A stretch of DNA of 64,000 nt from Thalassotalea crassostreae (GTDB lineage Bacteria > Pseudomonadota > Gammaproteobacteria > Enterobacterales > Alteromonadaceae): positions 2,356,001-2,420,000 of the forward strand of contig NZ_CP017689.1 of assembly GCF_001831495.1 (NCBI RefSeq). Reading direction: 5' to 3'. Shown here piece after piece: positions 17,558 through 26,640 of the stretch. The number at the start of each line of letters is the position of its first letter. Within the stretch, counting starts at the first letter, position 1. The position numbers and the translations under genes are program-made. Under the pieces are notes generated by a model that was not told the origin of the DNA, did no database searches, and saw nothing but the letters and a program-made list of their open reading frames with translations.

Positions 17558-19603
17558 ATGACCAAACAATTTTGGGTAAATAATTACTTTATTGATGTCA
17601 ATCGCAATCAAATTCAGCATCAACAACAAGCAACCCCAATCCCACCTAAGGCACTAAAAGTATTAGAGGTTTTAGCTTCACGTGCAGGTGACGTTGTCAG
17701 TCATGATGAACTTATGGACATCGTTTGGGAAAACAGTATCGTTGCTCCAAATACTCTACAACGGGCTGTTGCTCAGCTACGAAAAGCCTTTGGTGATGAC
17801 AGTAAAAAGCAGGCATTTATTAAGACTCATGCCAAAAAAGGCTACAGCTTAGAAGCTAATGTGCGTTGGGAAGATAATGTCATTGAAAAAGCGCCAAATA
17901 AGAAAAAAACACCATCACAAAAATCAAAAATCCTGTTTGCACTGGCAATTATTTCGGCGGTTTTAATTATCATTATTGCATCGCCTTCAAAATTATCTAT
18001 TTATGAAAAGACCACACCATTAACTGCAAGTGATGAACAAGAATATAACGCGTCATACTCTCCTGATGGTCGATACTTAGCCTTTAACCGCATGGTTGGA
18101 CAATGTGAAAGTCACCTTTGGGCAAAAGATTTAAATAATAATCAAGAAGAGCGATTAAGTTCTGAACCTGGACACTATAGCCAGCTAAGTTGGTCTTCAG
18201 ATGGGTCGCAATTAGCCTTTGTATTACAATCAGATTGTTCCTCAGAACCAGCACAAGTGCAACAATGCTGGCAACTACAAACCTTAGATTTTGCGCAAGC
18301 ATGGAATGGTGATGCTAACAACATGCTTCGATACAATTGTGCAGACGTTGAAACCTCACACCCTACTTGGTTAAACGACGGGCGAATTGCTTTACTTCAA
18401 CACCCCGCTGTTGAAGATAATCAACCTAAACTTGTCATTTATAATGCTGTCTCAGATACACTTACCGAAGTACCACATGATCACCCTGGTCAAATCTATT
18501 CATTAGACTATTCGACAAAATCTGGTTTATTGGCAACCGTTGCTATAGCAAGCAATAACGTAAGCATGCTTAGAATATTGAACTTAGCAGGTGAAGTTAA
18601 AATCGAATCAGAAATACAACGTAGCGCCGATCACTCGGTATATACTCGATTTGAAATTCAGTTCTCGCCTGACGGTGAACATTTTATCACAGACATAGAA
18701 GGTAAAATTTACCGACTGAGTTTTGACGGTGAACTACAACTAATGCACTCAGCAAATCACTCTGGATTATGGGCGCCAAGCTATCATCCAAGTCAAACTC
18801 GATTTGCGGTAACATTGGGCAGCAAAGATTTTGATATTGGTTACCTCAATACAAAACAAGTCGAAGCAGATATAGAGGTAATGTCTCGCTCAACATCCGT
18901 TGACGCCAATGCAAAATTTCAACCAAATAACGACTTAATTTCTTATATTTCCTATCGTTCAGGGACGCGTCAGTTATGGTTAAATGATGAAGGTAAAACC
19001 TTTCAACTAACAAAATTTGAAAAAGGATTAAGTAGCACTCGATACTATTGGTCACCAGATGGACAAACCTTAGCCGTCAATGTCAATAATCAAGTAAATA
19101 TAGTGAATATGGATGGTACGTATATAGCGCTAAAATCGCCAATAGCTATTAACACAATTTTGTCTTGGACAGAGCCAGATAAACTACTTGTAACCGGTAT
19201 TAAAAATAATATCCCTCAGTTATTTAGTATCGATATTAGTACAGGTGAAGCCAATGACTTAACTATTAAAAATGTTTTGTGGGCGGCTTATTTTGAAAAT
19301 AATCAGTTAGTTTACGTTGATCGCAACAAAAACTTTTGGTTTAAGGACGGTGAAAATATTCTAGAGCTCTCAGCCATCAATCAAAAACTGTTTGGCACTT
19401 ATGTTTTATTAAAAAATAATGCTCTATATGGTATAGACGCTAATGATCAGCTATGGAAATTCGATTTAACAACCAATGAAATAAATACTCGCTACACACT
19501 AAATAAAGACATTAGCTACGTGAGCGATATTAAGGGCGATAAAATGCTAGCAACTAAATTTATTGGCGGCCGAAGAGAACTTGTAGAATTTAATCAACGC
19601 TAA
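17558..19603 (+). CDS. CadC/ToxR-like membrane regulator with periplasmic TolB-like propeller
   Basis: This protein of about 681 residues has three parts. Residues 1-105 are an OmpR/CadC-type winged helix: LKVLEVLASRAGDVVSHDELMD is its core (split here as LKVLEVLASRAG and DVVSHDELMD), and LQRAVAQLRKAFGDD is the recognition region. One membrane helix lies at about residues 125-147 (ILFALAIISAVLIIII). The rest has repeated PD40 motifs (YSPDGRYLAF, WSSDGSQLAF, FSPDGEHF, WSPDGQTLAV). The layout matches one-component regulators that bind DNA in the cytoplasm and sense in the periplasm. A TTG at 17531 could extend the N-terminus by nine codons; I prefer the ATG at 17558, preceded by AAAGGGA. The divergent hydrolase gene is the likeliest target. 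Confidence 0.87.
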   Translation: MTKQFWVNNYFIDVNRNQIQHQQQATPIPPKALKVLEVLASRAGDVVSHDELMDIVWENSIVAPNTLQRAVAQLRKAFGDDSKKQAFIKTHAKKGYSLEANVRWEDNVIEKAPNKKKTPSQKSKILFALAIISAVLIIIIASPSKLSIYEKTTPLTASDEQEYNASYSPDGRYLAFNRMVGQCESHLWAKDLNNNQEERLSSEPGHYSQLSWSSDGSQLAFVLQSDCSSEPAQVQQCWQLQTLDFAQAWNGDANNMLRYNCADVETSHPTWLNDGRIALLQHPAVEDNQPKLVIYNAVSDTLTEVPHDHPGQIYSLDYSTKSGLLATVAIASNNVSMLRILNLAGEVKIESEIQRSADHSVYTRFEIQFSPDGEHFITDIEGKIYRLSFDGELQLMHSANHSGLWAPSYHPSQTRFAVTLGSKDFDIGYLNTKQVEADIEVMSRSTSVDANAKFQPNNDLISYISYRSGTRQLWLNDEGKTFQLTKFEKGLSSTRYYWSPDGQTLAVNVNNQVNIVNMDGTYIALKSPIAINTILSWTEPDKLLVTGIKNNIPQLFSIDISTGEANDLTIKNVLWAAYFENNQLVYVDRNKNFWFKDGENILELSAINQKLFGTYVLLKNNALYGIDANDQLWKFDLTTNEINTRYTLNKDISYVSDIKGDKMLATKFIGGRRELVEFNQR

Positions 19604-19743
19604 GACGCTATATAGATTTGCTAAAGCAATATAAAACGCATTTAGAGACACTACAGCAGTTTTTACAATAGTCTCATTCCATGTCACACTGTTCCGATAT
19701 TGATGGTGAACTGTTCAACCAGCTGAAAAACAAGTATTTTTAA

Positions 19744-20778
19744 ATGGAAAATCTAAATTTTGTCAACCTAATCCAAGCCGCGATCACTGCCACCAGCATA
19801 CTCGGTGGAGCCTTATTATGGTTGACTAAATCGAAAGAATATCGAGGCGTTGCGGTTTTACTATTTTTGATTTCCTTCGGCTCTTGCATCAATATTCTAG
19901 AAGAGTCGGGGCTCACTCGTGATATCTATCTAATAAGTCCGATTTTTATCATGCTATTTGGGCCAGCAACTTATTTAGCAATAAAGTTACTCGTTAATAA
20001 GTCCTTATCCAAACAACACTTTTGGCACCTCGCACCGGTTATTCCTGTTTTATTTATAACATCACAAGTCACTATTGTTATTGGTATTGGTACTTTATGG
20101 CGATTGTCTTATGCCCTACTTACCGTTTTATTGTTATTGAAATACAAAAAAGTTATGGATGAGCAGCGCTCTGATTCAGACGACTTTTCATTAACATGGT
20201 TAGTCTGGATATTAGCGCTCACAGCTGTATTTAACTTAATTGATCTTGCGCGTTTGAACATGCAACACGCGATCTCTTACGATCTTAATGTTTTAGGTCA
20301 AGGCGTTAACAACGTTATCTGGCTAATTGTAACTATGGTCATCATTGTAAAATTACTGACCATAAAAAAGATTCCTCAAGATGCGAGTAAAACCAATACT
20401 GCTGCTGATAACGCTGTAAACAAAAACACTAAAACTGATGATTACAGTTCATTATATAGTGAACTCGACTCGTTAATTACATCCAATAAATGGTACCTTC
20501 GCCCTCGGCTAACCCTCAATAATTTGAGTGACTTAACAGGCCTGCAAACAAGAGATATCTCCCGGGCGATTAATGTCGTCACCAATAAATCATTCAATGA
20601 ATACATCAACAATTACCGAGTTGAATTCGTCTGTAAAAGGTTAATTGCAAATAAAAACAAATCTCTTACCGATATTGCAGCGGATGCAGGATTTAGTTCC
20701 AAAGCATCATTTAATAAAGTCTTCAAGCAGGTGTCAGGTGTTACACCGAGCGAATATAAAGCTCAAAATCTGCTCTAA
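19744..20778 (+). CDS. AraC-family regulator with N-terminal membrane domain
   Basis: In this 344-residue protein about the first 210 residues form six or seven hydrophobic helices (VLLFLISFGSCINIL, FIMLFGPATYLAIKLL, LVWILALTAVFNLI). A charged linker leads to an AraC-type double helix-turn-helix at about residues 240-344. Its second helix-turn-helix contains SLTDIAADAGFSSKASFNKVFK and ends in GVTPSEYK. This is a membrane-embedded AraC architecture. It lies between the CadC-like regulator and the amidohydrolase gene on the same strand, with 140 and 105 bases between genes. It probably controls the amidohydrolase or the wider cluster; the signal is unknown. The ribosome site is weak. Confidence 0.87.
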   Translation: MENLNFVNLIQAAITATSILGGALLWLTKSKEYRGVAVLLFLISFGSCINILEESGLTRDIYLISPIFIMLFGPATYLAIKLLVNKSLSKQHFWHLAPVIPVLFITSQVTIVIGIGTLWRLSYALLTVLLLLKYKKVMDEQRSDSDDFSLTWLVWILALTAVFNLIDLARLNMQHAISYDLNVLGQGVNNVIWLIVTMVIIVKLLTIKKIPQDASKTNTAADNAVNKNTKTDDYSSLYSELDSLITSNKWYLRPRLTLNNLSDLTGLQTRDISRAINVVTNKSFNEYINNYRVEFVCKRLIANKNKSLTDIAADAGFSSKASFNKVFKQVSGVTPSEYKAQNLL

Positions 20779-20883
20779 AAGTAACGTCTAAAATCAAGAT
20801 ACTAGCCTTCTAAAAACTTGATCTAGGACGACAACAGCTAACTTTCATTTTAACTTCTTAGCTATATTTAAAGGAGTTTACAA

Positions 20884-22248
20884 ATGAAAACTTTTACCGT
20901 GCTATTGCTGATACTTTTAGTCCCTTCTTGCAAAACTAATACACTTAAAAGCCCACCATATGCCGATGACTTTGTGTTGACCAATGTCAATATCATTGAT
21001 GTTGAAAGACAACGAGTTCTACAATCAAAAACAGTGGTTGTTATCGATGGCAAGATTGACTCTATTGATGATCATACACCTTCATTATCGCGGCCAAATA
21101 TAAACATCATAGATGGTGCTAATGGGTACATAACCCCTGGATTGATCGATATGCATGTTCATATGTATGAAGAAGCTGCTTATATATTTACCTTAAGTCA
21201 TGGTGTTACACACGTAAGGATCTTAAATGGTGTCCCTAAGCAATTAGAATGGCGTGACAATATAGCGTCAGGAAAACAAATTGGCAGCAGCTCTACCGTA
21301 AGTAGTCCTATTATATCGGGCAATAAAGATGCCCTATTACAACATGGCGTTGAAACTGAAGAAGAAGCAAGGGCTGCCATTGGAAAATACCATGAGCAAG
21401 GTTATGACTTAATCAAAGCCTATGGCAATCTTAATCAAACAACACTATCAGCGATCATCGATGAAAGTGACAAATTAGCGATACCGGTGGCAAAGCATGG
21501 TCCTCATGCCTCAGGTAATATGTCGCTTTCGATGCTTGCTAACCTGCAGTCATTTGAACATGTCGAAGATATATTTCAAGGCCCGCTTAATCATCAATTT
21601 GCAGTGGATAAATTGCCTGCTGTGATAGCTGATATAAAAGTGACAAAGGTGCCGGTAACGCCAACGTTAAACATCTATTATCAATTAACTAAACTCAGTC
21701 AAGAAAAGCAAGCTTATCTGGAAAAAACGACAACGCAATATACGCCGGATATCATTGCTTTAGAAACCTCATTTAATCAGGTTGATCGATGGTTGCAATC
21801 CTCAGACAAAATGGCTGCGTACAATCAAAAGAAATTAAGATTTTTGCAACAGATAACTAAAGAGTTAAACAAAAACGATGTCCCTTTATTAGTGGGTTCA
21901 GATTCAGGCGTACTACTCTCTCCCCATGGCATTGCCACTCATAATGAGATGCGCCTGCTGCAACAGTCTGGCATGAGTAGCTATGATGTATTGGCGGCGG
22001 CGACAATCGCCCCTGCTAAAGCACTCAATCTTGAACAACAGATTGGAAAAATACAAACTAACCTGAACGCGGATTTTATTTTTTCAAAAACGAATCCAAT
22101 AAACAATTTATCAATATTACAAGAGCCTGAGGCAGTCATTAAGAATGGTCGCTGGTTTTCAAAATCTGATCTTAAATTGATGCGAGATCAAGCGATTGAT
22201 TCGAGAAGCATGTGGGATGAATTTTGGGTTTTACTGGAGGCAATTTAA
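20884..22248 (+). CDS. Lipoprotein amidohydrolase (imidazolonepropionase/prolidase-like)
   Basis: This 454-residue protein starts with a lipoprotein signal: hydrophobic core TVLLLILLVP followed by a cysteine in VPSC. The metal-dependent amidohydrolase motifs follow: HxH in DMHVH, a lysine in LIKAYGN that may be carboxylated, histidines in VAKHGPH and FEHVED, and the aspartate in VGSDSG. Family members of this branch hydrolyse cyclic amides or Xaa-Pro-type dipeptides; substrate is not readable here. A strong AAAGGAG precedes the ATG. It is the last gene of the accessory cluster, next to repeat copy B. Both it and the serine hydrolase are exported, so the cluster may process an external compound. 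Confidence 0.87.
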   Translation: MKTFTVLLLILLVPSCKTNTLKSPPYADDFVLTNVNIIDVERQRVLQSKTVVVIDGKIDSIDDHTPSLSRPNINIIDGANGYITPGLIDMHVHMYEEAAYIFTLSHGVTHVRILNGVPKQLEWRDNIASGKQIGSSSTVSSPIISGNKDALLQHGVETEEEARAAIGKYHEQGYDLIKAYGNLNQTTLSAIIDESDKLAIPVAKHGPHASGNMSLSMLANLQSFEHVEDIFQGPLNHQFAVDKLPAVIADIKVTKVPVTPTLNIYYQLTKLSQEKQAYLEKTTTQYTPDIIALETSFNQVDRWLQSSDKMAAYNQKKLRFLQQITKELNKNDVPLLVGSDSGVLLSPHGIATHNEMRLLQQSGMSSYDVLAAATIAPAKALNLEQQIGKIQTNLNADFIFSKTNPINNLSILQEPEAVIKNGRWFSKSDLKLMRDQAIDSRSMWDEFWVLLEAI

Positions 22249-22275
22249 GTCGACTTGATTAAAAATATGCAATAG

Positions 22276-22354
22276 TACACCGTCATCAGCTTAAGCGAGG
22301 CTCTCTTACAGTGTGCTGTGAATATAAACAATTGAACTGCTCTACAATTTGAAT
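22276..22354. repeat. Dispersed non-coding repeat, copy B (shorter)
   Basis: This stretch repeats the key blocks of copy A in the same order and orientation: ACACCGTCATC, TTAAGCGA, GTGCTGTGAATA, AAACAATTGAAC and TTGAAT. It lacks about 55 internal bases. It lies just past the amidohydrolase stop codon, so copies A and B bracket the four-gene accessory cluster. Confidence 0.6.
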
Positions 22355-22370
22355 ATGTAGATAATAGTTT

Positions 22371-22868
22371 TTAGGAGTAATAATGCTTTGAATCCAACAC
22401 CACGTCATTGTGTTTAGCGATAATTTTTTTTAATTCAACTTCTTGATTTGCATTGACCTCGAGCAATAGGATAGAGCACCCTTGTTGTAGAAAAGACTTA
22501 AGCTCTTCACGATTTAGCGCAGATTCATTGGCATTTACCAAAAAATCTTTTGGTTTAGTGTACAGCGTATATGCAGAAAAGATGGCTACGATTAAAAACC
22601 AAAAAAGTAGTAATTGACTATACCCTAGCAAAAAGCTCACCGATGCGAGAATAAAAGAGAAAACGAGTAAAGACAAGGTTACGTGATCACCGTTAAATAA
22701 TGCATTGAAAACTTGATATTTTACTGGAAAGAAATAATCGAAGTGATCGTTATCATCCTGATCTTCAATGAAGTGCATTTGTGGTTTACTGATCCCTTGC
22801 TTTTCTAATTCATCAGAAATTAGCTGCAAATCTTCAATGTTATCGGCAACATATAAATGGCGATTCAA
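22371..22868 (-). CDS. Small two-helix membrane protein of unknown function
   Basis: This 165-residue protein has a soluble N-terminal part whose start (LYVADNIEDLQLISDELEKQGI) resembles the beta-alpha unit of small stress-protein domains. Two membrane helices follow at about residues 64-103 (VTLSLLVFSFILASVSFLL, LLLFWFLIVAIFSAYTL), then a soluble C-terminal part that echoes the first (SILLLEVNANQEVELKKII). The start is TTG at 22868, supported by AAGGA seven bases ahead. It is divergent from sthA. I do not recognise a named family. Confidence 0.7.
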   Translation of the reverse strand: MNRHLYVADNIEDLQLISDELEKQGISKPQMHFIEDQDDNDHFDYFFPVKYQVFNALFNGDHVTLSLLVFSFILASVSFLLGYSQLLLFWFLIVAIFSAYTLYTKPKDFLVNANESALNREELKSFLQQGCSILLLEVNANQEVELKKIIAKHNDVVLDSKHYYS

Positions 22869-23067
22869 TTTAAAATCCTTCTTAAATCATTTGTTCTAAA
22901 CATTATAATTAGTATGGTTCACTATCTTTAAAAATCAAATTGACAGTCATTTATCTATAAAAAAGCTAACAAATTGATTCAAATCTTAATTTTATTTTAA
23001 TAAACGGCAAAAGTTACGATATAATCATCAAATACTATTCAACTTATGACCGACTATAGGCACCCCA

Positions 23068-24513
23068 TTGGCTAAACAACAAAAATCCCAGAAGCACCCA
23101 AATAAAACATCTAGAAATGACAATTATGATTATGATTCAATCATCATAGGTACGGGTCCTGGCGGTGAAGGTGCGGCGATGAAACTGGCGAAAGAAGGTC
23201 AGACAGTCGCTGTTATTGAACGTTATAAGCGTGTTGGTGGCGGCTGTACACATTGGGGAACAATCCCTTCAAAAGCGCTGCGTCAATCGGTAAGCCAATT
23301 AATTCAGTATAATTCAAATCCGCTGTTTGCTAACGAAGAGCAACCAAAGCACCTTACTTTCCCAGAAATTTTGGCGCATGCTTCTTCGGTAATTGATAAG
23401 CAAGTAAATTTACGCGCCGGTTTTTATAACCGAAACAGAGTAACTAATTTTCATGGTCAGGCTGAGTTTATTGATGCCAATCACATTAAAATCACATTAG
23501 ATGATGACTCAGTTGAAACGATAAGTGCGAAGAACATCATTATAGCCACAGGGTCTCGACCGTATCATCCAGATGATATCGATTTTACCCATGATCGCGT
23601 TTATGACTCGGACAGTATTTTGTCACTGAAACATGACCCTAGACAAATCATTATCTATGGTGCTGGTGTTATTGGTAGTGAGTATGCTTCTATTTTTAGA
23701 GGCTTAGATGTCAAAGTTGATTTAATAAATACCCGCGATCGTTTGTTGTCTTTCTTAGATGATGAAATGTCAGATTCTCTAAGTTATCACTTATGGAATA
23801 ACGGCGTTGTCATTCGTCATGGCGAACAGATTGAAAAAGTAGAAACAACTGACCACTGTGTAATAGTGCATTTGCAATCAGGTAAAAAGATGAAAGCTGA
23901 TTGTCTATTATTCGCCAATGGCCGAACGGGTAATACCGCGGAGCTGAATTTAGAAAACGCTGGTTTAGTTGCCGATGGACGTGGTCAAATCAAAGTTAAT
24001 GGTGCTTACCAAACAGAAGTTGACAATATCTATGCGGTAGGTGATGTTATTGGCTACCCAAGTTTAGCAAGTGCAGCTTACGATCAAGGCCGAATTGCTG
24101 CTGGTGCTATTATCAATGACGGTTCAGCGGGTAAACTAATTGCTGATATTCCAACAGGTATTTATACCATTCCTGAAATTAGTTCTGTTGGTAAAACTGA
24201 AATAGAATTGACTGAAGCAAAGATTCCATATGAAGTTGGTCGTGCACAATTTAAACATTTAGCCCGCGCTCAAATTGCTAACTCTATGGTGGGCTCGCTA
24301 AAACTTCTATTCCATCGCGAAACAAAAGAGATACTTGGTATTCATTGTTTTGGTGAAAATGCTGCTGAGATCATTCACATCGGTCAAGCTATCATGCAGC
24401 AAACAAATGGTGGCAATAACATTGATTATTTCGTTGAGACAACGTTTAACTACCCTACTATGGCTGAGGCATTTCGTGTAGCAGCTCTAAATGGCTTAAA
24501 CCGATTATTTTAA
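23068..24513 (+). CDS. sthA: Soluble pyridine nucleotide transhydrogenase
   Basis: This 481-residue FAD enzyme transfers hydride between NADPH and NAD+ in the cytosol. The FAD-binding motif is [11 protein letters not shown] at about residues 28-38. [16 protein letters not shown] is the SthA version of the disulfide reductase motif, where the second redox cysteine is replaced by threonine. The NAD(P) site is [13 protein letters not shown] and the second FAD motif is YAVGDV. The start is TTG at 23068: no in-frame ATG lies near, and AGG stands seven to nine bases upstream. Length fits E. coli SthA (466) plus a basic N-terminal extension of about 15 residues. Confidence 0.95.
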   Translation: MAKQQKSQKHPNKTSRNDNYDYDSIIIGTGPGGEGAAMKLAKEGQTVAVIERYKRVGGGCTHWGTIPSKALRQSVSQLIQYNSNPLFANEEQPKHLTFPEILAHASSVIDKQVNLRAGFYNRNRVTNFHGQAEFIDANHIKITLDDDSVETISAKNIIIATGSRPYHPDDIDFTHDRVYDSDSILSLKHDPRQIIIYGAGVIGSEYASIFRGLDVKVDLINTRDRLLSFLDDEMSDSLSYHLWNNGVVIRHGEQIEKVETTDHCVIVHLQSGKKMKADCLLFANGRTGNTAELNLENAGLVADGRGQIKVNGAYQTEVDNIYAVGDVIGYPSLASAAYDQGRIAAGAIINDGSAGKLIADIPTGIYTIPEISSVGKTEIELTEAKIPYEVGRAQFKHLARAQIANSMVGSLKLLFHRETKEILGIHCFGENAAEIIHIGQAIMQQTNGGNNIDYFVETTFNYPTMAEAFRVAALNGLNRLF

Positions 24514-24574
24514 AACTTAACTAATTTAACAGTTGAATAAGAAAGGCATATCTGCAAAATATGGCCGCTATCAT

Positions 24575-24608
24575 AAAAGGACGTTCCTGTTGGAAGGTCC
24601 TTTTTTTT
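24575..24608 (+). terminator. Intrinsic terminator of sthA
   Basis: The stem AAAAGGAC(G)TTCC / GGAA(G)GTCCTTTT has one G-G mismatch and a 4-base TGTT loop. It runs into eight T residues, 60 bases after sthA. Confidence 0.9.
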
Positions 24609-24653
24609 GGCCAAATTTAGCGTTAACTATAAAACAGGTTTCTTCTACTTAAG

Positions 24654-24670
24654 CAGAAATCGAATTTCTG
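24654..24670. repeat. Small inverted repeat upstream of acyl-CoA synthetase
   Basis: CAGAAAT and ATTTCTG form a perfect 7-bp inverted repeat with a 3-base spacer. It lies between the sthA terminator and the longer inverted repeat at 24693. Confidence 0.45.
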
Positions 24671-24692
24671 TTGCCAATAAAATGGCTCACAA

Positions 24693-24734
24693 TGATAACC
24701 AATCTATCCCTATAGACAGGTACATTGGTTATCA
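24693..24734. promoter_or_regulatory. Candidate operator: 11-bp inverted repeat before acyl-CoA synthetase
   Basis: TGATAACCAAT (24693-24703) and ATTGGTTATCA (24724-24734) are perfect inverted copies separated by 20 bases. The site is 67-108 bases upstream of the acyl-CoA synthetase start, in the region expected for a promoter. No T-run follows, so a terminator is unlikely. The binding factor is unknown. Confidence 0.5.
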
Positions 24735-24800
24735 AATAATTATACTTGAATGACACCCACCACATATTTCACTAGAAAATATGCTATTTGAGGAAGAATA

Positions 24801-26474
24801 ATGACAACATTAACCCAAAGTTATATGACCGGTGAAGGCAATGGACAATTACTCTATGAAACGATAGGTAATTGTTTCGATCGTATTGCCGATCAATACC
24901 CTGATAACGAAGCACTGGTAGTTCGATATCAAAATATCCGTTGGAGCTACGCTCAGCTACAACAAGAAGTTAATAAATTAGCGACGGGCTTATTGTCGTT
25001 AGGTATTGAACCCGGCGATCGTGTTGGTATTTGGGGACCAAACTCATACGAATGGGTTCTAACTCAGTTAGCCACAGCCAAAATTGGCGCCATCATGGTA
25101 TGTATTAACCCCGCGTATCGTTTGTACGAATTAGAATACGCATTAAACAAAGTTGAATGTAAAGCGATTATTAGCGCAGAAAGCTTTAAAACTAGTGAAT
25201 ACCTAACTATGTTAGCCGAGTTAGCGCCTGAACTTTCAAGCTGTAAACCAGGTAAACTAAACTCTAAAAAGCTTCCTCATCTAAGCACAGTGATCCGCAT
25301 GGGTGTAGAGCACACTCCTGGGATGTTAAATTTTGCCAGTGTTTGCGCAATGGGCGGCGCCGCAAGCACCCAACGACTTGCCGAGTTAGCCATTGAGTTA
25401 CAGCCAGACGACGCCATTAATATTCAGTTCACTTCCGGAACAACAGGTAATCCTAAGGGCGCGACATTAAGTCATAACAATATTTTAAACAACGGTTTTA
25501 ATACCGCCAAAGGAATGCAATTTACTAATGACGATAAACTCTGCATTCCTGTGCCTTTATATCATTGTTTCGGTATGGTTTTAGGCGTATTAGCCTGTGT
25601 AACTACCGGTGCTACTATGGTATTCCCCGCTCAATCATTCGATTCTCGTTCAACATTAGAAGCCGTTCATAAAGAAAAATGTACAGCCTTACACGGCGTA
25701 CCGACTATGTTCGTGATGGAACTAGATCACCCTGACTTTGGCGATTATGATGTTAGTTCCCTGCGCACTGGCGTTATCGCTGGCGCACCTTGTCCTGAAG
25801 AGCTGATGAACAACATCATTAATAAAATGCATATGGATAGTGTGGTGATCGGATACGGTCAAACTGAAGTTAGTCCTATTAACAATATGACGCTACCAGA
25901 TGATACTTTAGAAAACCGCACTCAATCTGTTGGTCGAGCTATCCCCTATGTAGAAATCAAAATAGTGGATGAATCAGGACGTGTATGCGCAATCGGTGAG
26001 CAAGGTGAGATTTGTACTCGCGGATACTCGGTAATGTCGCATTACTGGAATGATGAAGAAAAAACCGCTGAAACGATTAAAAATGGTTGGTTGTATTCCG
26101 GCGATTTAGGCACCATGGATAAGCATGGTTACATAAAAATTACCGGTCGTATCAAAGATATGGTGATCCGCGGCGGTGAAAATATTTATCCTCGTGAAAT
26201 TGAAGAATTCCTATATACCCATGAAAAGATCTCTGAGGTTCAAGTCTTCGGCGTAGTAGATGAAAAAATGGGTGAAGAAGTTTGTGCATGGATCCAATTG
26301 AAAGAAGGTGAAACAGCAACTGATGATGAAATTCGTGATTTCTGTAAGGGTCAAATAACCCATTTTAAAATACCCCGCTATATTCGTTTTGTTGATGAAT
26401 ATCCGATGACAGTAACGGGCAAAATTAGAAAAATAGATATGCGTGAACAAATGGCAAAAGAGCTATACGGTTAA
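24801..26474 (+). CDS. AMP-binding fatty-acyl-CoA synthetase (ACSF2-like)
   Basis: This 557-residue adenylate-forming enzyme activates a carboxylic acid with ATP and joins it to CoA. Motifs run in order: P-loop FTSGTTGNPKGATLSH at about residues 211-226, YGQTE at about 351, YSGDLG, GRIKDMVIRGGENIYP, and the catalytic lysine in VTGKIRK near the C-terminus. Overall sequence is closest by eye to medium-chain ACSF2-type synthetases, so the substrate is probably a medium-chain or branched fatty acid. GAGGAAG precedes the ATG. It is a single gene with a perfect inverted repeat in its promoter region. Confidence 0.92.
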   Translation: MTTLTQSYMTGEGNGQLLYETIGNCFDRIADQYPDNEALVVRYQNIRWSYAQLQQEVNKLATGLLSLGIEPGDRVGIWGPNSYEWVLTQLATAKIGAIMVCINPAYRLYELEYALNKVECKAIISAESFKTSEYLTMLAELAPELSSCKPGKLNSKKLPHLSTVIRMGVEHTPGMLNFASVCAMGGAASTQRLAELAIELQPDDAINIQFTSGTTGNPKGATLSHNNILNNGFNTAKGMQFTNDDKLCIPVPLYHCFGMVLGVLACVTTGATMVFPAQSFDSRSTLEAVHKEKCTALHGVPTMFVMELDHPDFGDYDVSSLRTGVIAGAPCPEELMNNIINKMHMDSVVIGYGQTEVSPINNMTLPDDTLENRTQSVGRAIPYVEIKIVDESGRVCAIGEQGEICTRGYSVMSHYWNDEEKTAETIKNGWLYSGDLGTMDKHGYIKITGRIKDMVIRGGENIYPREIEEFLYTHEKISEVQVFGVVDEKMGEEVCAWIQLKEGETATDDEIRDFCKGQITHFKIPRYIRFVDEYPMTVTGKIRKIDMREQMAKELYG

Positions 26475-26552
26475 TTTACTCATTCTCAAACTTAGTTATT
26501 CTTTCTTTACTGAATGAATAACTGATTGAATAAGTGAATGAATTACTAAATT

Positions 26553-26592
26553 AAAAAAGGCGACTCTTTGAAAGTAAAGAATCGCCTTTTAG
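26553..26592. terminator. Bidirectional intrinsic terminator (acyl-CoA synthetase / folD)
   Basis: A long stem, AAAAGGCGACTCTTT paired with AAAGAATCGCCTTTT with one C-A mismatch, has a 6-base loop. It lies between convergent genes and has A/T runs at both ends. Confidence 0.9.
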
Positions 26593-26640
26593 TATTTTAC
26601 GCTTTTAGTTTTAGTATCAAGCTTTAAGTATCAACTATTT

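Noticed and set aside
17390..17629. 79-codon minus-strand reading frame
   Set aside because: It overlaps the start of the CadC-like regulator and the divergent promoter region, and has no recognisable product.
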